Positions 43,376 to 52,009 of a DNA stretch of 64,000 nucleotides are shown here, in pieces; the first letter of the stretch is position 1; each line of letters opens with the position of its first letter. Under the pieces are notes generated by a model, which saw only the letters and a program-made list of their open reading frames with translations, did not search any database and was not told the DNA's origin. The position numbers and the translations under genes are program-made. The stretch is from Streptomyces sp. NBC_00271 (GTDB taxonomy: Bacteria > Actinomycetota > Actinomycetes > Streptomycetales > Streptomycetaceae). The stretch is taken from NCBI RefSeq assembly GCF_036178845.1, contig NZ_CP108070.1:10416001-10480000 (forward strand). Reading direction: 5' to 3'.

Positions 43376-43583
43376 CTGTTGCACGCGGCTCACCGAGGAG
43401 ATCAGCGCCTGGCGGCCGGCCGTCGCCGATGGTCGCGGCGACGAGCCGGGACTGGCGCAGGCCCTGCTTCAGAGCCTCGGCCACGACTTCAACTTGTTGG
43501 TCTGGGTTGCCCGGCGGTGGCGTGAGCACCCGGACTTTGCGCCATCCTGGCGGCCACGGCATAGCCGGGCGGAGCGCTGGTAG
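43365..43583 (+). pseudogene. C-terminal fragment of an unidentified gene at the IS630 remnant edge
   Basis: An open frame without a start begins within the last codons of the IS630 remnant and reads LTEEISAWRPAVADGRG, then LAQALLQSLGHDFNLLVWVARRW and a stop at 43581-43583. It has normal codon bias and looks like the tail of a real gene interrupted by the insertion. Family not recognised. Confidence 0.5.
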
Positions 43584-43670
43584 GCCTGGCCAGGGTGTGT
43601 TGGGCGAGCGTGCGGCGCCGCGCGGTGGCCTGTAGCTGCGCGGTGAGTTCCGGGTTCGCCGAGGGCTTCG

Positions 43671-46600
43671 CTACCCGTCCAGCGCCGTCCGCACCGCCGG
43701 ATCCGCCGCCAGCGTCTCGTAGATCCACGGGGCGTTGCGCGGGGCCTGGTTGCGGGTGCGGGTGGTGAGCAGGGAGCGGGTTTCCTCGCGGGCCCGGTGC
43801 GTGGTGAGCGTGCCTGATTTGCGGTGGGCCAGGATCGTGCGGATCCGGTCGAGTTCCTCGTCCTCCGCGGTGTCCGGTGCGTCACCCTCGGCGCCCGCAG
43901 CCGGGTCGTCGGCGAACAGGCGGGCCGCCGCATGGCGGATCAGCACTTCCGCGCACAGCATCGCGGGTGCGTCCGGCGCGTCCCCCAGCGCCAGGCGCTC
44001 GGCGCGGGCCAGGACGCTCACGGCCTGCTGGTGGGCGTCCTCGGCGGCGTAGACGGCGCTCAGGTCGATCAGCGTTTCCAGCACCCGAGGACGGTCGTTG
44101 CCACGCTCCCACCAGTCGGCTGCGACCTGGTAGAGATGGACTGCCGTGGCCGGGTCGTCGAGCAGCGCGGCGGTGCGGGCCGCGTTGGTGTGGCAGTTGG
44201 CCGTGTTCCAGGGTTCCTCGGCCTGCTCCCACAGCGCAGCCCCGCGCCGGTAGAGGCCGAGCGCCTGCTGCAGATTGCCCGCGTCCTCCTCGGCGACCCC
44301 GCACTCGTTGCAGGCCATCGCCCGGTGTTCGCTGCTGCCCCAGCGGTCGGCCAGCTCCACGGACTTGCGGCCCCAGCGCAACGCCTCGTCGGTGTTGTCG
44401 GCCCGGCGGGCGATACGGAAGTTGTTGATCGCGACGGGGACGGCGGCCGCGGCCCGCCCGGTCGTGGTGAGCGTGTCGACGGCGCGTTCCCCGGCGCTCA
44501 GCGCCCCGGCCCAGTCCTCCGCCTCCCACAACAGCATGCTCAGCTTGAACTCGGCCTCGGCGACCCGGACCGGCAGCCGGTGCTCCCGGGCGAGCCCGAC
44601 GGCCTTCCGTGCCGCTGCGACCGCGGCCTTGAGCGCCTGGCCCGACCGCAGCGTGTCCGCGTTCAGCAGACAGGTCTTGACGGCTTCCTCGGGATCCCCG
44701 CGGCGCAGATGCAGGGCGATGCGATCGTCGTTGACGTCGACGACCGCGTCGAGTTCACCGCGTGCCGAGTACAGGACATGCAGCCCGATCATCAGTTCTG
44801 TGGCCATGTCCAGCCAGCCGTTCTGCTCGGCCAGGGACAGCGCGGCGTGAAATCGGCTCGGGTCGAGCTCGCCGATCAGCTGCGCCCCGTACCGCTGGTC
44901 GGTGATCTCCGCCAGCCGGTTGACCAGATACGCCACCCCGGCCCGCTGGAACTCCTGAATCTCCGCGGGCGGTTCGGTGAGGTCCAGCTGCTCGCGGGCA
45001 TACAGCAGGACCAGGTCGTACAGGCGGAAGGTGGCCAGCAGCGCACCGGCGGGCAGCCGGACGAGGTCCTGCCGGGCCAGACTTCGATCCACCAGCCGGT
45101 TCAGCAGCAACTCCTGCCGCATCGCGGGCGCCTTGAGGCAGTGCCCGAGCTCCGCCCCGCTGACCGCCGCGCCCGGCGCCGCCGCGATCAGCCGGAACAC
45201 CCGCTGGGCCGACGGGTCCAGGGCGTCGTGGCTGAGCCGGATGGCCAGGCGCACGGCGCGGTCCCCGTAGGCGAGGGCGTCCAGCCGGACCGACTCCTCC
45301 TCCAGGAGCTGGACGAGATACGACGCGGGCGGTCCCGAGGGATGGGCCAGCCGCGCCCCGGCGATCCGCAGCGCCAGCGGCACATCGCCGCACAGCTGCG
45401 CCACCCGGTCCAGCGCGGCGGGTTCGCAGGCGTCGGGGCGTTCCTGGCAGCAGCGGATGAGCACCGCGACAGAAGCAGGTCTGGCCAGCGGACCTACATC
45501 GAGGACCAGCCCGGGGTCGGCGTAGTCCTGGGCGCGGTCGCGCGAGGTGACGATCAGGGCGCAGCCCGCCGGTGCCTTGACGAACGGCCGGACATGGGCG
45601 GCGTCGGCGGCGTTGTCCAGGACGAGCAGCACGCGGCGCTCGTGCAGGGCGGCGGTGAGTGCCGCGAGCTGCCGGGCGTCGTCCGTCAGTTCCGAGCCGA
45701 GGTCCAAGCGCAGCGCCTCACTGATGATGCGTACCACCGTGCGGGCATTCAGCCGAGCCTCGGGCATCAGGCCGCGCAGGTCCACGTAGTACACGCCGCC
45801 CGGGAACGCGGGGATGAGGGCGCGGGCGGCCTCGACAGCCACGGTGGAGGTGCCGGCGCCGGGCTGGCCGGAGAGGAACGCGGTGGCCGATCCGTACCGC
45901 GTCATCCGGCGGTCGATCGCGCGGGCGAGACGGGCCACCAGCTCCTCGCGTCCGGCGACGCACGGGTCGGGTGCGGGCAGCCGGCACATCTGAACGGCCA
46001 CGGCGGCGAGTTCGGCGCGGCCGGGGGCCGGTCCGGGGACGGCGGGGGCGCTGTCCGTGTCGCCGGTGGCGGGTGGGCGGGGCGGGACGAGTACGGCTTC
46101 CACCGATGCGGAACGGATCGGCGGCAGCAGGTCCAGCAGCGCGTGCAGGAAACCGGACAGCGGGATGCCGTCCCCGTCCAGCAGCGCCTCACGCAGACAG
46201 CTCCGGCAGGTGTCGGACAGCTCCGTGAACATGCCGCCGGGCAACTCATCGGCCAGCATTCGCCGCACACTCCCGAGCAGGGCCCGCGCCGCGTGCGCCG
46301 CCATCTCGTCCGCCGGCTCCGGCCCCGGCAGCGGTGCGGACCAGCGGTGCAGCGCCTCATCGTGGTCGGCGAGCCGGGGCAGCAGGACGCGTGGTTCCAG
46401 GCCGCGCAGCCGTAGCCGGCGGCGGAACTCGTCGGTCTCCCGTCGGCTCCAGGCGCCGGCGGCGGCCCGCTCCAGGATTTGGCCGAGCAGGTCCTGGAGC
46501 GGGCCGGAGCCACGGCAGGTGTCGTCGATCGCGGTGAGCACCAGGGCGGCTTCGCGGGCCGTTTCCGCTGCTCCGGTCACTGTGGTGCGGGGCGCGGGGG

Positions 46601-47279
46601 TGGCGTCGTGGGCCGAGATGAGGGTGCCCGGCTCGTCGCCGAGGGTCAGCCGGCTGCGTACGGTGATCTCGGCCGGGCCTTCGAGCAGGTGGGTGAGGTC
46701 CTCGGTTCTGGCCACCCAGACGGAGTCGCGCAGCCAGCCGTCGGCGCTGTTGTAGCGGGCCGACACCACGCCGAGCACCACTCCGTCGGTCAGCCGGAGT
46801 ACGGGGGCGCCGCTCATCCCGGGCAGCAGTGCGGACGAGGACAGCCGGCCCAGCGGGACATCGTCTCGTACCGTCCAGCCCTGCCAGCTGCCGGTGGCAT
46901 GCAGGAAGCGGTAGTCGTGCCCGGGATCGTCCACCCCGGCCACGCCGTTCACCACCACACCGGTCAGCAGCCGCACCGCGTCCGTGGGTGCCCACCCGGG
47001 GACGGACTCCTCCAGCGGCCGGGCCCGGCGCAGCACCGCCAGATCGCGTACGTCGTCGACCGCGGTGACCTTTGCCCACTCGGCGGCCGCCGCACCGCCG
47101 AGCGCGTCGGTCCGCACCTGTGCGCCGGGGTACCCGCAACCGAGTCCGGCCAGCACGTGCCAGGCGGTGACGACAATGCCGGGCGCCACCTGGAAACAGG
47201 TGCCCGCCGGTGCGCCGTCGGGGCTCAGTACGCGTCCCAGACTGCCCGGCACCCGGGGATGGCGCGTCGCCGCCTCCAT
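43671..47279 (-). CDS. Trypsin-like protease - STAND NTPase - TPR protein (NLR-like)
   Basis: A 1202-residue protein. The N-terminal ~200 residues are a trypsin-like domain with all three triad residues placed: His41 in VVTAWHVLAG, Asp near 79 in VDDVRDLAVL and Ser near 155 in LLPGMSGAPVL. A helical linker leads to an NB-ARC-like STAND NTPase with P-loop SGQPGAGTSTVAV at about 471, YYVDLRGL, VLLVLDNAADAAHVR (Walker B) and LIVTSRDR, with GDVPLALRIAGARL as the GxP motif. The C-terminus is a TPR array. This is the domain plan of bacterial NLR-like conflict proteins: TPRs sense, the NTPase oligomerises and the protease is the effector. It lies 20 bases downstream of the Trypco1 gene and is surely co-expressed with it. 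Confidence 0.87.
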   Translation of the reverse strand: MEAATRHPRVPGSLGRVLSPDGAPAGTCFQVAPGIVVTAWHVLAGLGCGYPGAQVRTDALGGAAAAEWAKVTAVDDVRDLAVLRRARPLEESVPGWAPTDAVRLLTGVVVNGVAGVDDPGHDYRFLHATGSWQGWTVRDDVPLGRLSSSALLPGMSGAPVLRLTDGVVLGVVSARYNSADGWLRDSVWVARTEDLTHLLEGPAEITVRSRLTLGDEPGTLISAHDATPAPRTTVTGAAETAREAALVLTAIDDTCRGSGPLQDLLGQILERAAAGAWSRRETDEFRRRLRLRGLEPRVLLPRLADHDEALHRWSAPLPGPEPADEMAAHAARALLGSVRRMLADELPGGMFTELSDTCRSCLREALLDGDGIPLSGFLHALLDLLPPIRSASVEAVLVPPRPPATGDTDSAPAVPGPAPGRAELAAVAVQMCRLPAPDPCVAGREELVARLARAIDRRMTRYGSATAFLSGQPGAGTSTVAVEAARALIPAFPGGVYYVDLRGLMPEARLNARTVVRIISEALRLDLGSELTDDARQLAALTAALHERRVLLVLDNAADAAHVRPFVKAPAGCALIVTSRDRAQDYADPGLVLDVGPLARPASVAVLIRCCQERPDACEPAALDRVAQLCGDVPLALRIAGARLAHPSGPPASYLVQLLEEESVRLDALAYGDRAVRLAIRLSHDALDPSAQRVFRLIAAAPGAAVSGAELGHCLKAPAMRQELLLNRLVDRSLARQDLVRLPAGALLATFRLYDLVLLYAREQLDLTEPPAEIQEFQRAGVAYLVNRLAEITDQRYGAQLIGELDPSRFHAALSLAEQNGWLDMATELMIGLHVLYSARGELDAVVDVNDDRIALHLRRGDPEEAVKTCLLNADTLRSGQALKAAVAAARKAVGLAREHRLPVRVAEAEFKLSMLLWEAEDWAGALSAGERAVDTLTTTGRAAAAVPVAINNFRIARRADNTDEALRWGRKSVELADRWGSSEHRAMACNECGVAEEDAGNLQQALGLYRRGAALWEQAEEPWNTANCHTNAARTAALLDDPATAVHLYQVAADWWERGNDRPRVLETLIDLSAVYAAEDAHQQAVSVLARAERLALGDAPDAPAMLCAEVLIRHAAARLFADDPAAGAEGDAPDTAEDEELDRIRTILAHRKSGTLTTHRAREETRSLLTTRTRNQAPRNAPWIYETLAADPAVRTALDG

Positions 47280-47299
47280 CGTCGCCCCCCCCGACGGCG

Positions 47300-47644
47300 C
47301 TACGCCGAGGCGTCCGGGGCGGCGGCGCTCCGGTAGGTCATCCGGACCACCAGCGACGCCTCACCGGCGGCGCCGGCCACGATGACGTTCCCCTGCGCCG
47401 AGAACTTCAGCCCGAACTCCACCTCGACCTGCTCGGGCCGGACCGCGCGCTGGTGCAGCCGGTCGATCGCCTGGGCGGCGGAGGTCGCGATCTCCACTAC
47501 GGCGTCGCGGGCATGATCGAAGGACTCCACGACCTGGCGGCCTGCTTCCTGCAGCCGTGAGGTGGGCTGCGATCCCGGCACGGGCACGGTTTCCACCAGC
47601 ACCTCGACCGCGCCCACCCGTAGGGGGATCAACCGGTTTGTCAT
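47300..47644 (-). CDS. Trypco1 (trypsin-co-occurring domain 1) protein
   Basis: A 114-residue protein. It starts TNRLIPLRVGAVEVLVETVPVPG, has a central helix around GRQVVESFDHARDAVVEIATSAAQAID and ends with VEVEFGLKFSAQGNVIVAGAAGEASLVVRMTYR. That pattern is the trypsin-co-occurring domain 1 family described by Aravind and co-workers as partner of trypsin-fused NTPase conflict systems. The downstream gene is exactly such a protein, which strongly supports the call. It may act as adaptor or substrate. Confidence 0.85.
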   Translation of the reverse strand: MTNRLIPLRVGAVEVLVETVPVPGSQPTSRLQEAGRQVVESFDHARDAVVEIATSAAQAIDRLHQRAVRPEQVEVEFGLKFSAQGNVIVAGAAGEASLVVRMTYRSAAAPDASA

Positions 47645-47939
47645 GCAGACAACTTGTCACAAGCAGCCCGGCGTTGTCCCTGCGGACGGCTGGATCCGTG
47701 GGCTGTCGGTTAACGGGTGCGGGGATGACTTCCATGCACCCTGGCACTCACAGGCCATTTCCCAGGCGACAGCGCTATGTCCAAGCAACCTGGGACCAAC
47801 CGGCGTGTTGTGTCGGGCGCGGCTTGGGTGAAGTTTGGTGTGCCGCCCGGCAGCCGCTCCACCGTGCGTCAGAACCTTGGCGACCGCAGCCACATGGATG
47901 TGCTCACCGCATTGCGCCCGGCGGCACTGAAGCGACGGA

Positions 47940-48341
47940 ATGCCCGGTGACGGCCGTGGATTCTCTCCCGCAGGAGAACAGCAGCCACCCGCGACCTGCG
48001 GCTTCGAGGCGTTCTTCCGCCGCTATGATCCCAGCCTGCGCCGCTACCTGTACGCGCGCGGGGCGCGCGGCGACGTTCTGGAGGATGCGGCTCAAGAGGC
48101 GATGTTGCAGGCATTGCAGTACTGGAAGTGCCTCCAGGATCACCCGCGGCCGGCGGCATAGGTGTTCACGGTGGTCAGGCAGCGCTACCACGCAGAACGG
48201 AAAAGGCGTCAGGGGCAGGAAGAGCTGACCGACGACCCCGCCGCCTTGCAGACGCCACGGTTGGGGGCTGCTGCTGGAAAGCGTGTGTTTGCTTGGCTGG
48301 TGTGCGGTCTGCCGGATTGTCAGTGCCGCGCCTTATCGTGA
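47940..48341 (+). pseudogene. ECF-like sigma factor remnant with in-frame stop
   Basis: Residues FEAFFRRYDPSLRRYLYARGARGDVLEDAAQEAMLQALQYW are a recognisable sigma-70 region 2. A TAG at 48159-48161 interrupts the frame just where VFTVVRQRYHAERKRRQGQEELTDD (the end of region 2) continues in the same frame. The rest resembles region 4 only weakly (LPDCQCRAL) and ends at 48341 without a complete helix-turn-helix. The gene is therefore nonfunctional or a very short relic. The preceding 295 bases (47645-47939) hold no recognisable gene. Confidence 0.7.
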
Positions 48342-48377
48342 AAGCCATAGTGCTTTCAAGGGGGAGGGCAGCACGTC

Positions 48378-49523
48378 TTGGCAAATCTCGTCTGGCACAC
48401 CAAGTTCGGCATCCACCTCGACCTGACGCTCGATGACCTCGGCCATCCAAACCTGCCGAACCTGTGGTCCATTGTTTACGACACCGACCGTCTCTACGCC
48501 GCACGCGACATCCCCGTCCGCGAGCGGGACCTGCAGTGCGGCGGCATCTGTCAGGAGGCTGGCGTCACCGCCTGGATGTACTTGCGCCAGCGCGCAAACG
48601 GTCGGCGCGAAGCGGTCCACGAACGCGCCGAAGACGAAGAACGCCACACCGCGCCGATGACGGCGGAGCATCGGGCGTACCAGGAGCGGATCGTACGAGC
48701 TGCGGAGATCGGCGGGTTCAGCGCCGACTGCGAGGTCCGCACCCGCACCGGCCGGCGCGGCTGGATCCAGACCGACACCCTCGTCCAGGGCGAGAGCGGC
48801 CTGCGTATCGGCTGGGAAGTCCAGCTGTCGACGGCCGACACCCACGGCCCCCGCAGTGTCCGCTCCCGCGCCGCCAGGGCGGCCAAGCACGGCATCACCC
48901 CCGCCTGGCACACCGACCGCGCCGACTACGCCCGCCGTCGCGACACTCACTGGACCCGCAGCAACAACCTGCCTGCTCACGTCATCGCCAGAACCGGCGA
49001 CCTGCGTGTCATCTCCGGATTCCGCGCCCTGGACTTCTGGCGCTGCGACGGCCGCGCCCTGTACCGCTGCCCGGACACCCAGAGCCGGTGCGGCAACGTG
49101 CATGTCACGCCCAAACCAAAGGACGTACTGTTCGACGACCTTGTCCGGCAGACCGCAGCCGGACTCATCGTGCCCATCGACCACCGCGACGGATCGAGCA
49201 CGCACCGATTCTGGGTGACCAGTACCGACCGCGACCGGCTCCAGGACCACCGTCACGACAACACCAACCTCCCGCCCCTCCCCGACAGCGAGAAGGAGGA
49301 CGGCCCCGTCGGCGCGAGCCGACGACGGCCCACCTGCCGGCCGGCCACTGTCCCGCCGCCGTCCACCCAGCACATGCCTGCACCACTGTTGGACTGGAGC
49401 TCCTCCGCACACTGGTCCTTCGAGCCCCAGCCTTGCCGGCACTGCTCCAAGCCGACCAACCTCCTCGACGACCAGGGCGAACCATCCCATAAGGTATGCG
49501 CCGAAGCAGCCACTGGCGCCTGA
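48378..49523 (+). CDS. Competence CoiA-like nuclease-family protein
   Basis: A 381-residue protein. The central part (VRAAEIGGFSADCEVRTRTGRRGWIQTDTL, then RIGWEVQLSTADTH) has the D ... ExQ pattern of a restriction-endonuclease-like fold seen in CoiA-like proteins. The C-terminus carries cysteines (CPDTQSRCGN, CRHCSKPTN) that could bind zinc. The TTG at 48378 is supported by GGGGGAGGG 9-11 bases upstream. Role unknown; a DNA-processing or defence function is plausible. The family call is moderate. Confidence 0.6.
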   Translation: MANLVWHTKFGIHLDLTLDDLGHPNLPNLWSIVYDTDRLYAARDIPVRERDLQCGGICQEAGVTAWMYLRQRANGRREAVHERAEDEERHTAPMTAEHRAYQERIVRAAEIGGFSADCEVRTRTGRRGWIQTDTLVQGESGLRIGWEVQLSTADTHGPRSVRSRAARAAKHGITPAWHTDRADYARRRDTHWTRSNNLPAHVIARTGDLRVISGFRALDFWRCDGRALYRCPDTQSRCGNVHVTPKPKDVLFDDLVRQTAAGLIVPIDHRDGSSTHRFWVTSTDRDRLQDHRHDNTNLPPLPDSEKEDGPVGASRRRPTCRPATVPPPSTQHMPAPLLDWSSSAHWSFEPQPCRHCSKPTNLLDDQGEPSHKVCAEAATGA

Positions 49524-49910
49524 AGAAGACCGCCGAGGCCGCCCCGGGACGGCGAACGGTCGAGCCTGCGCAAGGCGACTGCCCCCGCGACGCCGGACAG
49601 ATCTTTCAGGCTGCGCAGCCGCAGGCCCGGACGGCCGGATACGACGAACCCGCACGCCGCCAGGAGCGGGCGGATTTCGCGGCTCGCTCCGAAGACGGCC
49701 GAGCGGTGAGTCAAACCTGGTCCCCGTGCGGCTGGTTCCCACTCTGCCCTCGCCTCGGCAGGCAGAACTCGCCGAGACGAGGGCAGCAGGAAACCACGCC
49801 ACGCCTACGACATCGCCGTATCCCAGGAACCGTTCACCGAGTTTCTGCGAATCTCGGTGATTTGCCCGTTGCTGGGCGAAGGTCCCCGTCTCACTCGATA
49901 CCAGGAGGTA
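49524..49910. other. Gene-poor interval with hairpins, 3' of tnpB
   Basis: No convincing coding sequence is seen. It holds a strong hairpin (49744-49786) and a short hairpin at the tnpB stop (49897-49912). Because TnpB proteins use a guide (omega) RNA from the 3' end of their gene and beyond, the transcript from the minus strand here may be the remains of one. Confidence 0.4.
49744..49786. terminator. 16-bp hairpin (one mismatch) between CoiA-like gene and tnpB
   Basis: CTGCCCTCGCCTCGGC (49744-49759) pairs with GCCGAGACGAGGGCAG (49771-49786) around an 11-base loop, with one mismatch. It is 220 bases past the CoiA-like stop and 125 bases past the convergent tnpB stop. It may be a shared terminator or part of an omega-RNA scaffold. 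Confidence 0.5.
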
Positions 49911-49912
49911 TC
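49897..49912. repeat. Short hairpin at the tnpB stop codon
   Basis: GATACC-AGGA-GGTATC overlaps the last bases of the tnpB frame. Subterminal hairpins are typical of IS200/IS605 right ends. Confidence 0.4.
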
Positions 49913-51095
49913 AATGCGGGGTAGACGCTTCAATGCCACCGGCCCCGCAGGACGGGGTCTTACGGTCGGCTCCACGTCCGTTTTCTGTCTCCGGGCCACT
50001 CCCGGCGACGTGCCGCTTCACGAGTGCGGCGAGGTTCAGTGCCGCGTTCTCATCCCGGTCGAGGACGAGTCCGCAGTGGTCGCATACGTACATCCGTATC
50101 CGGAGAGGCAGTTTGGGTGTCACTGCCTGGCATCCGGAACACGTCTTGCTGCTGGGGAACCAGCGGTCCGCCACTTCGAGCGTTCCGCCGTTCCACCGGG
50201 TTTTGTAGGCGAGTTGACGCCGGATCTCGCCGAACCCGGCGTCGGCCACGACGCGGGCGAGTCTGCGGTTCCTGAGCATTCCCGAGACGTTGAGGTCTTC
50301 CACCACGATCGTGCCGTACTCGCGGGCCAGGCTGGTGGTGAGCTTGTGGAGCGCGTCCCGCCGCAGGTTCGCGGTGCGGTAGTGCACCCGGTTGCGGGCC
50401 GCATCCGCGCGCTGCCAACGCTTCGAAGGCTGCTGCCCGGTGCGCCGGTCAGGGCCCAGGCGGCGGGCGATCGTACGGGACAGGCGGCCGAGCTTGCGGC
50501 GCGCGGTGTCGTAGTGTTTGGGGTTCTCGGCGGTCGGGCGGCCGTCGGAGAACACCGCGAGGTGCTTGATGCCCAGGTCGACGCCGATCACCGTATCCGC
50601 TCGGGACGGGGTACGGTCGGTGCGCTCGGCTTCGCAGGTGAAGGACCGAACCAGCGGCCCGCCTCGCGGCGGACGGTCGCCGACTTCACCACCGCCGTGT
50701 CGGCCGCGATCCGGCGGGGCAGCTTCCGTGTGGACTCATGCGCCCTGATCGTTCCCAGGACCGGGAGCGTGACATGCCTGCGGTCGTCTCCGTGCGCCAC
50801 CGGGCTGGATCAGCTCGCCCGGGCCTTGAAGAACTGGTCCGATTCCAAGCGCGGCAAGCGCAAGGGCCCGCGGATGGGCTTTCCTCGCTACAAGTCGAAG
50901 CGGAAGACCACGCCGTCGGTTCGGTTCACCACCGGCACGATCCGCTTGGGCCGCCTCCCGCTGCCCGAGGTTCGCTTTCACCTGCGCGATACCCCAGTTG
51001 AACGCCACCCGGGCCGCACCGGCATGCCGCAGCAGCGCCCCGACCTGACCAGGCGTCGGGTCCAGTGCAAACCGGTAGGCATGCCTGACGATCAC
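49911..51095 (-). pseudogene. tnpB: IS200/IS605-family TnpB remnant with frameshift and internal inversion
   Basis: The minus strand has the TnpB N-terminus (IVRHAYRFALDPTPGQ, then FNWGIAQVKANLG) at 51095-50968, the segment RHVTLPVLGTIRAHESTRK, and the RuvC-like C-terminus: GVDLGIKHLAVFSDG with the first catalytic Asp, TIVVEDLNVSGML with the Glu, a zinc ribbon (CSGCQ ... CDHCG) and DRDENAALNLA with the last Asp. The piece that should lie between the first two (ARALKNWSDSKRGKRKG, GFPRYKSKRKTTPSVRF) is on the plus strand at about 50799-50967, so it has been inverted; about 45 further family residues are missing. A one-base deletion near 50655 shifts the frame before the first RuvC motif. The protein cannot be made intact. 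No TnpA is present. Confidence 0.85.
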
Positions 51096-52009
51096 CCGGT
51101 CAGGCTACCGGCCGCCACCGACAACACCCCGATCATCAAGGAAGTTGAGAAACGCTGAGATTCGATGACGAAGCCCACAGCAGTTAAGAACCCCAGGCCG
51201 GAGCCGGCGTGCCCGAAGGCACCCGACTCACGGTATTGGTCCGCGCGCAGTGCACAGCTCCGGCCCACGGCGATGTGCTCCTCAGCGGACGAGGCTCAAC
51301 TCGCCTCCTATACAAGGCCATCAGGACCGACCCGGCTGCTGTCGCATGCGCGGGGATCACCTGTTCGAGAGGGTGGCCAGACAGAGGCAGCAGTGGGTGG
51401 CGTGGTGGGCCGTTCCGGGTGCTTGAACGCAAGGAGCTACGGGCTCCTCTGCTTTGGCGACCTTCGCTCGGGCCGTGGCGTGAGCCGCCTTGGCGCCACC
51501 CAACTCCCGGCCGGTCGCAGTCATCCGTCTGTGCCCGACGAAGCGACGTCTGCTTGCTGATGAGCCGGCACACGTCTCCTGCACCATCGGATGCGCCATC
51601 TCTTGCTACAGCTCTTTCGACTTCGGCTGCCCTCACCAGAATTTGCGGCTCCCATCACCGCTGGTCACCGCACGATTCTTCCGTGGTCGGGGATCTGACA
51701 TCCCCCTCAGCAACCCCCTGCACCCACCTCACACACGCAACTAGGAGAAGAAGGGAAGGGCGGGGCAGGGTGCGCTGCCTCGGCGGATCCGGGCGGCCTG
51801 CGGGTAGCGGCGCGTCGGCGGGGCCTCCGCGCCGCAGGCCACTCGGCTGACACCTGCTGCGGGAGGCAGACGCGGCAGCCCCCTGTATTTGCCCACCGTG
51901 ACGGCACTTCCCGCGGGGTGCTCCGTCGCGGTGACGGAGCCTGCATCAAACGCACTCCACCTGGCCGCACGCACGCCCCGGATCTGCCGCGGCCCGCCGG
52001 GTGTGCCAG
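51096..52009. other. 914-bp gene-poor interval left of the HNH gene
   Basis: Several open frames exist on both strands, but none has a ribosome site or recognisable domain and their composition is shadow-like. It lies between the tnpB remnant and the HNH gene and is probably eroded sequence. The only clear element is the hairpin at 51920-51940. Confidence 0.4.
51920..51940 (-). terminator. Hairpin downstream of the HNH gene
   Basis: GCTCCGTC and GACGGAGC pair perfectly around a 5-base loop, 70 bases past the HNH stop, which suits a terminator for the HNH-MazG transcript. Confidence 0.5.

Noticed and set aside
49857..51158. 433-residue plus-strand frame across the tnpB remnant
   Set aside because: Only its central part (about 50799-50967) has real family similarity, and that is the inverted tnpB segment. 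The rest is antisense to TnpB.
51330..51362. Single CGCATGCGCGGGGATCACC stretch resembling part of a type I-E CRISPR repeat
   Set aside because: Only one copy is present, with no second repeat at spacer distance and no cas genes in the window.
51165..51636. Overlapping open frames on both strands right of tnpB
   Set aside because: No ribosome sites, no domains and no coherent codon bias, so they are not reported as genes.
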